Assembly (NCBI GenBank): GCA_001644045.1
Contig: LUUF01000084.1
Location: 1-64,000 of the forward strand
DNA from: Methylomonas methanica
Lineage (GTDB): Bacteria; Pseudomonadota; Gammaproteobacteria; Methylococcales; Methylomonadaceae
Length of the DNA stretch: 64,000 nucleotides
Reading direction: 5' to 3'
The position numbers and the translations under genes were made by a program. How positions within the stretch are numbered: position 1 is the stretch's first letter; every line of letters begins with the position of its first letter. Positions 35,052 to 43,416 of this stretch are shown here, one piece after another. Under the pieces are notes generated by a model that saw only the letters and a list, made by a program, of their open reading frames with translations, was not told the origin of the DNA and ran no database searches.

Positions 35052-38000
35052 TTAAAATGTTTTATGCAAGTCCTGCAGGCAATTAACATCGCCCGCATCG
35101 AGTTCACCCAAGGCGTAGCAAGCCGCGCGCGCGCCCGCCATCGTCGTGTAATAGGTAACTTTGCGCTGCAAAGCTTCTCGACGCATCGTAAACGAATCGG
35201 CTACGGCCTTAACACCCTCGGTGGTATTGACGATCAACTGTACTTCGCCGTTTTTAATCATATCCACGGTATTGGGCCTGCCTTCGTTGACCTTGAAGAT
35301 TTCCTTGCAAGGAATACCGGCTTCTTTCAATACCTTAGCGGTACCGCGGGTAGCGACGATTTCATAGTTTTTCGCAATCAGCATTTTGGCCAATTCCGGC
35401 AACTTGGGTTTGTCGGCATCGCGGATACTGATCAACACCTTGCCGCTGTGGCTCAAATCCACACCCGACGCGCGCTGCGACTTGGCGAACGCTTCACCAA
35501 AGGTCTTACCAACCCCCATCACCTCACCGGTCGATTTCATTTCCGGCCCCAGCAGCGGATCGACGCCCGGGAACTTGATGAACGGGAACACCGCTTCTTT
35601 CACCGAAAAATATTCTGGAATACGCTCTTCGGTAATACCCTGCTCTTTCAGGGATTTACCGACCATCACCCGCGCGGCAATCTTCGCCAGTGGATAACCG
35701 GTGGCTTTGGATACAAACGGCGCGGTACGCGAGGCGCGCGGATTCACTTCCAGCACGTAAATGGTTTCGCCTTGAATCGCGAACTGGGTGTTCATCAAAC
35801 CGCGCACACCCAGCGCTTCGGCCATTTTCGCAACTTGCGCGCGCAGTTGATCCTGCATATGCCCCGGCAAGTCGTAAGGCGGCAAGGAACAAGCCGAGTC
35901 ACCGGAATGTACACCGGCTTGCTCGATGTGTTCCATCAAGCCGCCGATCAGCACAGTCTCGCCGTCGTAAATCGCATCGACATCCATCTCCACCGCATCA
36001 TCCAAAAAGCGATCCAACAGCACAGGCGAATCGTTGGAGACGCTGACCGCTTCTTTCATATAGCGGCGCAAACCTTCTTCGTTGAACACGATTTCCATCG
36101 CTCTGCCGCCCAACACATAGGATGGCCGCACCACTAATGGATAACCGAGTTCACGGGCGGAATTGACGGCTTGATCGACCGAACGCGCGGTGGCATTGGG
36201 CGGCTGCAACAAATTCAGACGCTCCAGCAATTTCTGAAAACGCTCACGGTCTTCAGCTAAATCGATTGAGTCAGGAGAAGTACCGATGATAGGCGCACCA
36301 GCCGCTTCCAAAGCGCGAGCCAGTTTCAACGGCGTTTGCCCGCCGTATTGCACAATCACGCCCAGGGGCTTTTCCAGCTCTATGATTTCCAGCACGTCTT
36401 CCAGGGTCAAGGGCTCAAAATACAAGCGGTCGGACGTATCGAAGTCAGTGGAAACGGTTTCCGGGTTACAGTTGACCATGATGGTTTCGTAACCGTCTTC
36501 GCGCAGAGCCAAGGCGGCATGTACGCAGCAATAATCGAATTCGATACCCTGGCCGATCCGATTGGGGCCACCGCCCAGAATAATGATTTTTTCTTTATCG
36601 GACGGATTGGCCTCGCATTCCTGCTCGTAAGTCGAATACAGATAGGCGGTATCGGAGGCAAACTCCGCCGCGCAAGAATCGATACGCTTGTAAACGGGAC
36701 GCACGCCTTTCTTGTGGCGCACGCTACGCACTTCGGATTCCTTGGTTTCCAGTAATTTCGCCAGGCGCCTATCGGAAAAACCTTTACGTTTCAGGCGCAA
36801 TAATTCACCCGGCTCCAACGTTGCCAAGGTTTTGGTAGCCAAGGTTTTTTCGGTGTTAATCAAATCCTCGACCTGCGCCAGGAACCAGGGATCGATTTTC
36901 GAGGCCTGATGAATGTCTGCAAAGCTCAAGCCGCTACGAAAGGCATCAGCCAGATACCATAAACGTTCAGGACCTGGATAACGCAACTCCCTGAGAATAA
37001 TGTCCTCGCTGTTGGCATCACTTAGATCGGCAATTTCATCCAGACCATCGACCCCCACTTCCAGGCCGCGCAGGGCTTTTTGCAAAGACTCCTGAAAAGT
37101 ACGGCCAATCGCCATCACTTCGCCGACCGACTTCATTTGCGTGGTCAGCCTATCGTTGGCTTGCGGGAATTTTTCGAAGGCAAAACGCGGCACTTTGGTG
37201 ACCACATAATCGATGGACGGCTCGAACGAAGCCGGTGTGGCACCGCCGGTGATTTCGTTGCGTAACTCATCCAGCGTATAGCCCACCGCCAATTTGGCCG
37301 CGACCTTGGCAATCGGAAAACCGGTGGCTTTGGACGCCAATGCCGACGAACGCGACACCCTGGGGTTCATTTCGATAACGATCAGCCGGCCGGTGTCGGG
37401 ATTGATAGCAAACTGCACGTTGGAACCGCCGGTATCGACGCCAATCTCGCGTAGCACAGCCAGCGAGGCGTTACGCAGGATTTGATATTCCTTGTCGGTC
37501 AAGGTTTGCGCCGGCGCGACGGTGATCGAGTCGCCGGTATGTACACCCATCGGGTCGAAATTTTCGATCGAGCAGATAATGATGCAGTTGTCTTTCGAGT
37601 CGCGCACCACTTCCATTTCAAACTCTTTCCAGCCCAAAATCGATTCTTCGATCAATAGCTCGCTGGTTGGCGACAAATACAGGCCCCGCTCGCAAATCTC
37701 GATGAATTCTTCGCGGTTGTAGGCAATACCGCCGCCGCTACCGCCCATCGTGAACGACGGACGGACTACCGTGGGGTAACCGACTTCTTCTTGTGCCGCA
37801 AATGCTTCTTCCATGTTATGAGCGATTTTGGCTCGGGACACTTCCAGGCCGATGCGCGCCATCGCTTCATTAAACAGCGCGCGATCCTCGGCCATGTTGA
37901 TGGCTTCCTTGGTCGCGCCTATCATTTCCACGCCGTATTTTTCCAATACGCCGTGCTTGTCCAGCGCCAGTGCGCAGTTCAGCGCGGTCTGACCGCCCAT

Positions 38001-38267
38001 GGTCGGCAGCACCGCATCGGGACGTTCTTTTTCGATGATTTTTTCGACGGTTTGCCAGTCGATGGGCTCGATGTAAATCGCATCGGCCATGTCCGGGTCG
38101 GTCATGATCGTTGCCGGATTGGAGTTGACCAGGATCACCCGGTAACCCTCTTCGCGCAGCGCCTTACAAGCTTGGGTGCCGGAATAATCAAACTCGCAAG
38201 CCTGACCAATTACAATCGGTCCGGCGCCCAGTAATAAAATCGATTTTATGTCGGTTCTTTTTGGCAT
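35052..38267 (-). CDS. carB: Carbamoyl phosphate synthetase, large subunit
   Basis: A 1071-residue synthetase making carbamoyl phosphate from bicarbonate, ammonia and two ATP for pyrimidine and arginine synthesis. Two homologous ATP-grasp halves are clear ([20 protein letters not shown] near 15-34; [20 protein letters not shown]-like repeat near 570). [20 protein letters not shown] and its copy [20 protein letters not shown] are metal-binding loops. The C-terminal MGS-like allosteric domain ends the protein. It is 17 bp after carA. Confidence 0.97.
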   Translation of the reverse strand: MPKRTDIKSILLLGAGPIVIGQACEFDYSGTQACKALREEGYRVILVNSNPATIMTDPDMADAIYIEPIDWQTVEKIIEKERPDAVLPTMGGQTALNCALALDKHGVLEKYGVEMIGATKEAINMAEDRALFNEAMARIGLEVSRAKIAHNMEEAFAAQEEVGYPTVVRPSFTMGGSGGGIAYNREEFIEICERGLYLSPTSELLIEESILGWKEFEMEVVRDSKDNCIIICSIENFDPMGVHTGDSITVAPAQTLTDKEYQILRNASLAVLREIGVDTGGSNVQFAINPDTGRLIVIEMNPRVSRSSALASKATGFPIAKVAAKLAVGYTLDELRNEITGGATPASFEPSIDYVVTKVPRFAFEKFPQANDRLTTQMKSVGEVMAIGRTFQESLQKALRGLEVGVDGLDEIADLSDANSEDIILRELRYPGPERLWYLADAFRSGLSFADIHQASKIDPWFLAQVEDLINTEKTLATKTLATLEPGELLRLKRKGFSDRRLAKLLETKESEVRSVRHKKGVRPVYKRIDSCAAEFASDTAYLYSTYEQECEANPSDKEKIIILGGGPNRIGQGIEFDYCCVHAALALREDGYETIMVNCNPETVSTDFDTSDRLYFEPLTLEDVLEIIELEKPLGVIVQYGGQTPLKLARALEAAGAPIIGTSPDSIDLAEDRERFQKLLERLNLLQPPNATARSVDQAVNSARELGYPLVVRPSYVLGGRAMEIVFNEEGLRRYMKEAVSVSNDSPVLLDRFLDDAVEMDVDAIYDGETVLIGGLMEHIEQAGVHSGDSACSLPPYDLPGHMQDQLRAQVAKMAEALGVRGLMNTQFAIQGETIYVLEVNPRASRTAPFVSKATGYPLAKIAARVMVGKSLKEQGITEERIPEYFSVKEAVFPFIKFPGVDPLLGPEMKSTGEVMGVGKTFGEAFAKSQRASGVDLSHSGKVLISIRDADKPKLPELAKMLIAKNYEIVATRGTAKVLKEAGIPCKEIFKVNEGRPNTVDMIKNGEVQLIVNTTEGVKAVADSFTMRREALQRKVTYYTTMAGARAACYALGELDAGDVNCLQDLHKTF

Positions 38268-38284
38268 ATCACTCTGTATAAAAC

Positions 38285-39418
38285 TTAAGCGGAACGAGGC
38301 TGGTTCATCAAATCGATGAAATCGTCGAACAAGGACTCGACATCGTGCGGACCGGGGCTGGCTTCCGGGTGCCCCTGAAAGCTGAAGGCCGGCACGTCGG
38401 TGCGGGCGATGCCCTGCAAACTACCGTCGAACAGCGACACATAGGTTGCCTTTAAATTGGCAGGCAATGAGTCAGGACTGGCCGCAAAACCGTGGTTTTG
38501 ACTACTGATCATCACCCGCCCGGTCGCCAGCTCTTGCACCGGATGGTTGGCGCCGTGGTGGCCGAATTTCATTTTTTCGGTTTTCGCACCGCTAGCAAGG
38601 GCCAGCAATTGATGCCCCAGACAAATGCCGAACACCGGAATTTTTCGTTCCAGGATGGTTTTGATCGCCTCGATGGCATAAGTGCAAGGCTCCGGATCGC
38701 CGGGACCGTTGGAGAGAAATACGCCATCGGGATTCATCACCAACACCGTTTCGGCGGGCGTGGTAGCCGGCACGACCGTGACCCGGCAACCGCGATTAGC
38801 CAGCAAACGCAGGATATTGCGCTTGATGCCAAAATCATAAGCAACAACATGCTTGGTCAGATTTGGCGCTGGCGCATGACCTTCGCCCAGTTTCCAGACG
38901 TTTTCGGTCCATTCGTAGCTTGCGACCGTCGTCACTTCTTTAGCCAGATCCATACCTTGCAGACCGGGAAAACCTTCGATGGCCTGTGTCGCGGCATCCA
39001 AATCCACCGTCTCGCCGGCCATGATGCAACCGCGTTGCGCGCCTTTGTCGCGCAGCAAACGCGTCAGTTTGCGGGTATCGATGTCGGCTATCGCCACCAC
39101 CTTGTGCTCGCGCAGATATTCCGGCAAGGTTTTCTCGATACGCCAACTGCTGGCCAGCAAAGGCAAGTCGCGTATCACCAGACCGCTGGCAAAAACTTTT
39201 GCGGATTCGTCGTCTTCAGCGTTGGTACCGACATTGCCTATGTGCGGATAGGTCAATGTGACGATTTGCCGTGCGTATGACGGGTCGCTGAGAATTTCCT
39301 GATAGCCGGTCAGTGCCGTATTAAAAACCACTTCGCCCACGGAACAGCCGTCGGCACCGATCGAAATGCCGTGAAACACCGTCCCGTCTTCTAGTACCAG
39401 TAATGCAGGTTTGTTCAA
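38285..39418 (-). CDS. carA: Carbamoyl phosphate synthetase, small (glutaminase) subunit, UUG start
   Basis: A 377-residue class I glutamine amidotransferase feeding ammonia to CarB. The catalytic Cys lies in [11 protein letters not shown] and the His/Glu pair in [11 protein letters not shown]. The N-terminus ([17 protein letters not shown]) matches the family only if translation begins at TTG 39418, which has AAGGTGG six bases upstream. No ATG is available; E. coli carA also starts with UUG. A hairpin with a short U-run lies about 24 bases before the start. Confidence 0.95.
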   Translation of the reverse strand: MNKPALLVLEDGTVFHGISIGADGCSVGEVVFNTALTGYQEILSDPSYARQIVTLTYPHIGNVGTNAEDDESAKVFASGLVIRDLPLLASSWRIEKTLPEYLREHKVVAIADIDTRKLTRLLRDKGAQRGCIMAGETVDLDAATQAIEGFPGLQGMDLAKEVTTVASYEWTENVWKLGEGHAPAPNLTKHVVAYDFGIKRNILRLLANRGCRVTVVPATTPAETVLVMNPDGVFLSNGPGDPEPCTYAIEAIKTILERKIPVFGICLGHQLLALASGAKTEKMKFGHHGANHPVQELATGRVMISSQNHGFAASPDSLPANLKATYVSLFDGSLQGIARTDVPAFSFQGHPEASPGPHDVESLFDDFIDLMNQPRSA

Positions 39419-39441
39419 GATTGGCCACCTTAGATGTAGAA

Positions 39442-39471
39442 AACGGGATAAATCTTGCGACTCATCCCGTT
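39442..39471 (-). promoter_or_regulatory. Hairpin in the carA leader (possible attenuator)
   Basis: On the minus strand AACGGGAT and ATCCCGTT form an 8-bp stem with a 14-base loop, followed directly by TTT. It sits 24 bases before the carA UUG. It looks like a short intrinsic terminator in the leader and could attenuate carAB, or it could close an upstream transcript. No leader peptide was identified. Confidence 0.45.
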
Positions 39472-39662
39472 CCTGATAGATAAAAACTTAAGTGATTTTA
39501 CGAAATTATGGCTGTTTGGTCATTAACAATTTTCTAAGTTGGTGCGTCACCGAGACTCTGCTCGTTCACAAAGACGCTGAATTTATTGCCAATTTCGCCT
39601 TATCCAGGCAGCCCTGATGCCAGCAGCCACTGCACCGGGCTGTGCAAGGACAACAGGTTCAT

Positions 39663-40103
39663 TCAATGTTCGAATTTGCCGATTTCGGCTTTCAGTTTTT
39701 CTTGTTGTTCAGCCGTTAACAACGTAAATATTTCATGATCGAGCTTTGATTTTTCCAAGGCCATCTGCTGATGTATCGCTGTAGATTTCTCAAGCAAGGC
39801 TTTAGTCTTTTCCTCATCGTAGTCGGCAGAAAAACTCAAGGCACGCAATTCGGCTCTTAATGCATGCTCTTCTTTGAAACGGGAATGCCCGTCGCCGAAT
39901 CGGGTTTTGATTAAATTCTTGATGTCAGCTTCCTGCTTTTCACTGAGATCAAGTTTTTTCAAAAACGGCGGCAAGTGGTGTTCACCGCCCGCTTCGCCGA
40001 ACATATGCATCGGCGGTTTTCCGCCGCCGTGGTGCCTCCCGTGCGGTGGCTCAGCCATCGCGGTTAAGGGCAACAAACCGATTAACAACACTAATTTTTT
40101 CAT
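39663..40103 (-). CDS. Spy/CpxP-family periplasmic protein
   Basis: A 146-residue exported protein. A signal peptide (MKKLVLLIGLLPLTAMA) is followed by a His/Gly/Pro-rich stretch (PPHGRHHGGGKPPMHMF). Then comes a helical LTxxQ-type domain (LDLSEKQEADIKNLI; later LLTAEQQEKLKAEI). Family members are periplasmic chaperones or Cpx sensors. ATG 40103 has GAGGAA upstream. It is divergent from a CpxR/CpxA-like pair, which supports a CpxP-like role. Confidence 0.85.
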   Translation of the reverse strand: MKKLVLLIGLLPLTAMAEPPHGRHHGGGKPPMHMFGEAGGEHHLPPFLKKLDLSEKQEADIKNLIKTRFGDGHSRFKEEHALRAELRALSFSADYDEEKTKALLEKSTAIHQQMALEKSKLDHEIFTLLTAEQQEKLKAEIGKFEH

Positions 40104-40203
40104 AAAAAATTCCTCAAAAATGATGATAAACATAAGGACAAAACCTGTTCGATTTCGTCGTAATCAGTATTTCAAATCAGAGGTTAAGTGCTGTTAGCAC
40201 CGT

Positions 40204-40218
40204 GTAAAATCAGGTAAA
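40204..40218 (+). promoter_or_regulatory. CpxR-type binding box
   Basis: GTAAAATCAGGTAAA is an exact GTAAA-N5-GTAAA direct repeat, the consensus site of E. coli CpxR. It lies between the divergent Spy/CpxP-like gene and the response-regulator gene, so it could control both. Confidence 0.75.
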
Positions 40219-40282
40219 CCCGGCTGGTTGCCGGCGGAAGCCGGCGCTATGATGATTGCCACACAGCCAACGAGCGACAACC

Positions 40283-40966
40283 ATGCACAACGTTTTAATT
40301 ATCGATGACGACATCGAGCTGGCCGGATTATTCCAGGAGTATCTGACACTGGAAGGTTTTACGGTGGACGTAAGCCATACCGGTACATCCGGCCTGCAAA
40401 ACGCCCTGTCCGGCGAATATCAACTGGTCATTTTGGACATCATGCTGCCGGATATAAAAGGCACCGAGATATTGGCACACATTCGCCAGGAAAGCCGCAT
40501 ACCTGTACTGATGTTTACCGCCAAGGGCGACGATGTGGACCGGATCATAGGTCTGGAATCCGGCGCCGACGACTATGTCCCCAAACCCTGCACACCCAGG
40601 GAACTGGTCGCAAGAATCCGCGCGATTTTGCGCCGGACCCAACCCGTCGCCGAGCTCTCGCAAGGACCGATTGTGGCCGGCCCGTTGAAACTATGGCCGG
40701 AAAAACGCAAAGCCGCCTGGCTTGAACAAGACCTGGAGCTGACCAGCACCGAGTTCAATTTGCTGGAAGCCTTGGCCAACCACGTTGGCCGGGTCGTCAG
40801 TAAAAACGAACTCTCCGAAAAAGCCCTGGGCCGGCCTCTGGCGCGTTTCGACCGCAGCATTGACGTGCATATGAGCAGCATCCGCCAAAAGCTAGGCAAC
40901 CAGCAAGACGGCAGCTCGTATATCCAGACCGTGCGCGGCCAAGGCTACCAGCTGATCAAGGAATAA
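40283..40966 (+). CDS. cpxR: CpxR-like OmpR-family response regulator
   Basis: A 227-residue regulator. The receiver domain has IIDDD, phospho-acceptor D in VILDIMLPD, T in MFTAKG and K in YVPKP. The C-terminal winged helix (LTSTEFNLLEALANHVGRVVSKNELSEKALGR...RSIDVHMSSIRQKLG) closely resembles CpxR. The ATG at 40283 is preferred to an upstream non-ATG start. It is 1 bp from the kinase gene and has a CpxR-type box upstream, implying autoregulation. Confidence 0.9.
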   Translation: MHNVLIIDDDIELAGLFQEYLTLEGFTVDVSHTGTSGLQNALSGEYQLVILDIMLPDIKGTEILAHIRQESRIPVLMFTAKGDDVDRIIGLESGADDYVPKPCTPRELVARIRAILRRTQPVAELSQGPIVAGPLKLWPEKRKAAWLEQDLELTSTEFNLLEALANHVGRVVSKNELSEKALGRPLARFDRSIDVHMSSIRQKLGNQQDGSSYIQTVRGQGYQLIKE

Positions 40967-40967
40967 G

Positions 40968-42440
40968 ATGGGCAGATTGTTCTGGAAGTTTTTCTTTGCG
41001 TTTTGGCTGGCATTGTTAACGGCGGGCATTGGGGTGGGTACCGCCGTCTGGCTCAGACACTCCGCGCAGCAAAACCAAACGGCCAATCAAGCCGATGTCG
41101 TTGATGTCAGACGCGCCTCGCTGGTCAAGCTGGCCGCCAGCACCTTGCCGCATGGCGGAATTAAGGGCTTGCACGACTTTATGCAGACCTTGCAAAACAC
41201 CCGTTTCCCGCCCATTTATGCCGTAGACGATATGGATCGGGAATTGTTGGGTAGGCCTTTAGCAGCGGAAGTATTGCAACAGGCCAGAGCGTTATATCTA
41301 AAAAACGCCTACCCGGACGCAATCCAAATGGTGGCGGCGGACGACGGCCACCGTTATTTGCTGTTTGTACCCCTGCCCGAGCACGGTTTTGGCGGCCTGT
41401 TCAGGCAGTCATTTCCCGGTAACCCGGGACTGCCACCAATGGGCTTCGACGGCTCCATGCCCGGAGATCGGCCGCCACCGCCTCCCGGCGCGCCGGAAGA
41501 CCGGGGACGCTCTCCACGCCGCGAACCACCGTCGCCGATTTTACCGATAGTCTCCGGGGGCTTGGCCAGTCTGTTGTTCAGTGGGCTCCTGGCCTGGTAT
41601 TTCGCCAAACCGATCCGCAGCCTGCGCGATGCTTTTAGTGCCGTGGCTCAAGGCCGGCTGAATACCCGGATCGGTAAGGCAATGGGCAGGCGCGGCGACG
41701 AATTGGCCGATCTAGGCCGCGACTTCGATCATATGGCCCAGCAAATCTGCTCGCTTATCAATGCCCAGCAGCATCTGCTGCACGACGTATCCCACGAACT
41801 TCGCTCACCTTTGGCGCGCATCCAGGCGGCTATCGGCCTGGCCCAACAACAACCGGAAAAATTGCCGGCCACGCTGGAACGTATAGAACGCGAATCGCAA
41901 CGGATCAGCGATTTGGTGGGCGAATTGTTAATGCTATCGAAGCTGGAAGCGGGCGTTGCGACGGGAAAACTCGACCTAATCAATCTCGATGATTTACTGG
42001 CAGACATTGTCGCCGACGCGCGCTTCGAAGCGGAACCGAAGCGTATCGAACTAATCTATCAAGGCACTATCGATGCGTCAGTAGAATGCCAAAGCGAATT
42101 ATTGCATCGCGCTATCGAGAACGTGCTGCGTAACGCCGTGCAACACTGTAAAGCCGACGGCACGGTGTTGATTACCGCAGATTTTGATAGCGATAATCGT
42201 CGCTTAAGAATTCGGGTGGACGATGAGGGCCCTGGGGTAGCCGATCAGGATTTGACGGCAATTTTTCAGCCGTTTTTCCGCAGCGGCCAACCGCAAAAAA
42301 CCCAAAGTACCGGACTGGGGCTCACCATCGCGCATCGAGCCATTGAGGCGCATGGCGGCAGTATCAGCGCCAGCAACCGGCCGCAAGGCGGCTTAAGCGT
42401 GGCGATCGAGATCCCGTTTCCAACGCGACAAGCAATTTAG
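40968..42440 (+). CDS. cpxA: CpxA-like sensor histidine kinase
   Basis: A 490-residue kinase with TM1 (FFFAFWLALLTAGIGVGTAVWL), a periplasmic domain, TM2 (ILPIVSGGLASLLFSGLLAWYF), HAMP (PIRSLRDAFSAVAQG), HisKA (HDVSHELRSPLARI) and HATPase (NVLRNAVQHC, DEGPGV, STGLGLTIA). The periplasmic part ends in a proline-rich linker (PPPPPGAPEDRG). It is translationally coupled to the regulator. The arrangement and neighbours suggest envelope-stress sensing. Confidence 0.88.
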   Translation: MGRLFWKFFFAFWLALLTAGIGVGTAVWLRHSAQQNQTANQADVVDVRRASLVKLAASTLPHGGIKGLHDFMQTLQNTRFPPIYAVDDMDRELLGRPLAAEVLQQARALYLKNAYPDAIQMVAADDGHRYLLFVPLPEHGFGGLFRQSFPGNPGLPPMGFDGSMPGDRPPPPPGAPEDRGRSPRREPPSPILPIVSGGLASLLFSGLLAWYFAKPIRSLRDAFSAVAQGRLNTRIGKAMGRRGDELADLGRDFDHMAQQICSLINAQQHLLHDVSHELRSPLARIQAAIGLAQQQPEKLPATLERIERESQRISDLVGELLMLSKLEAGVATGKLDLINLDDLLADIVADARFEAEPKRIELIYQGTIDASVECQSELLHRAIENVLRNAVQHCKADGTVLITADFDSDNRRLRIRVDDEGPGVADQDLTAIFQPFFRSGQPQKTQSTGLGLTIAHRAIEAHGGSISASNRPQGGLSVAIEIPFPTRQAI

Positions 42441-42448
42441 AGGTGCAT

Positions 42449-42841
42449 ATGCTGAAATTAAAACACCGGATTACCGTCCCGCTGGCGGTTTTATTGTCGG
42501 CAGCGACTTTTAACGCGGACGCCGGCCCACACCATCACAGCGGCGGGCACTTTGGCGGCCATTTTCATCCGGGCTTCGGCTTCTACTTCGGAGCGCCACT
42601 GTTTCCCAGACCGTTTTACCCGGCTTATCCGTACTACCCGGCGTATCCATATTATCCGCGGGAAATTATCACCGTACCGGTGCAACCCCCGGTCTATATA
42701 GAACGCGAGCGCAGTCAGCCTCAAAATAGTCCGCTGCCCGAAGGCTATTGGTATTACTGTAACGATCCGGCCGGCTACTATCCTTACGTTAAAGATTGTG
42801 CGAATGGCTGGCAACAAGTCGAGCCGACGCCGCAAAATTAG
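42449..42841 (+). CDS. Exported Pro/Tyr-rich protein
   Basis: A 130-residue protein with a signal peptide (cleavage near FNADAGP), a His/Gly/Phe-rich part (HHHSGGHFGGHFH), a repeated YPxYPxYP tract, and a C-terminal motif G-Y-W-Y-Y-C-x4-G-Y-Y-P-Y-V-x2-C that recurs in exported proteins of proteobacteria. Function is unknown. ATG 42449 follows GAGG; a GTG lies at 42443. It starts 8 bp after cpxA and so is probably part of the Cpx operon. Confidence 0.8.
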   Translation: MLKLKHRITVPLAVLLSAATFNADAGPHHHSGGHFGGHFHPGFGFYFGAPLFPRPFYPAYPYYPAYPYYPREIITVPVQPPVYIERERSQPQNSPLPEGYWYYCNDPAGYYPYVKDCANGWQQVEPTPQN

Positions 42842-42856
42842 CAGGAGACCGCAAAC

Positions 42857-43372
42857 ATGAATACTAAAAGCCAAATGGCAGGAATCTGCGCGGCGCTGGC
42901 CTTGAGCGGCTGCGCCCATATGCCTTCCGGCCCCAGCGTAATGGCGCTGCCGGGCACCGGCCTATCGTTCGAGCAATTCCGCCAGGACGACTACCAATGT
43001 CAGCAATACGCGGCCGGACAAGTCGGCGCTACGCCAAATCAAGCCAGCGCCGATAGCCAAATCGGCAGCGCGGCGGTCGGCACCGCAGTCGGTGCAGCCG
43101 CCGGCGCAGCGCTTGGCGGGGGCGGGGGAGCGGCAATCGGCGCGGGCACGGGTTTGGTTGCCGGCACTATCGTCGGCAGCGGCGAATCAAGACGTTCCGG
43201 CTACGCTACTCAACAAGGTTACGACAATGCCTATGTGCAATGTATGTACGGCAAGGGCCACCGGGTACCGGTATCGGGGCAGTTCTCTTACCAATCGCCG
43301 CCGCCAAAAACATCACAACCCAGCATTCCACCGCCACCGCCCGGATTGCCGCCACCGCCACCGTATCAGTAA
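42857..43372 (+). CDS. Glycine-zipper lipoprotein
   Basis: A 171-residue envelope protein with a lipoprotein signal (AALALSGC, Cys 19), a domain with paired cysteines (DDYQCQQYAAGQ ... YVQCMYGKGHRVP), a central glycine zipper (GTAVGAAAGAALGGGGGAAIGAGTG), and a proline-rich tail. It resembles YMGG-like glycine-zipper proteins. The start has GGAG. It is 15 bp after the preceding exported protein in the same operon. Role unknown, possibly outer-membrane integrity. Confidence 0.8.
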   Translation: MNTKSQMAGICAALALSGCAHMPSGPSVMALPGTGLSFEQFRQDDYQCQQYAAGQVGATPNQASADSQIGSAAVGTAVGAAAGAALGGGGGAAIGAGTGLVAGTIVGSGESRRSGYATQQGYDNAYVQCMYGKGHRVPVSGQFSYQSPPPKTSQPSIPPPPPGLPPPPPYQ

Positions 43373-43382
43373 CGATCACGAA

Positions 43383-43416
43383 GGGCTTGCGGAGCTAGAA
43401 AGTCATCCGCAAGCCC
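43383..43416. terminator. 11-bp hairpin overlapping the autotransporter 3' end
   Basis: GGGCTTGCGGA (43383-43393) pairs perfectly with TCCGCAAGCCC (43406-43416). It ends the plus-strand Cpx-linked operon and lies over the stop and last codons of the convergent autotransporter. There is no U-run. Confidence 0.6.

Noticed and set aside
35064-36137. Long plus-strand frame opposite carB
   Set aside because: It is the mirror of a highly conserved gene in codon-biased DNA, with no start signals.
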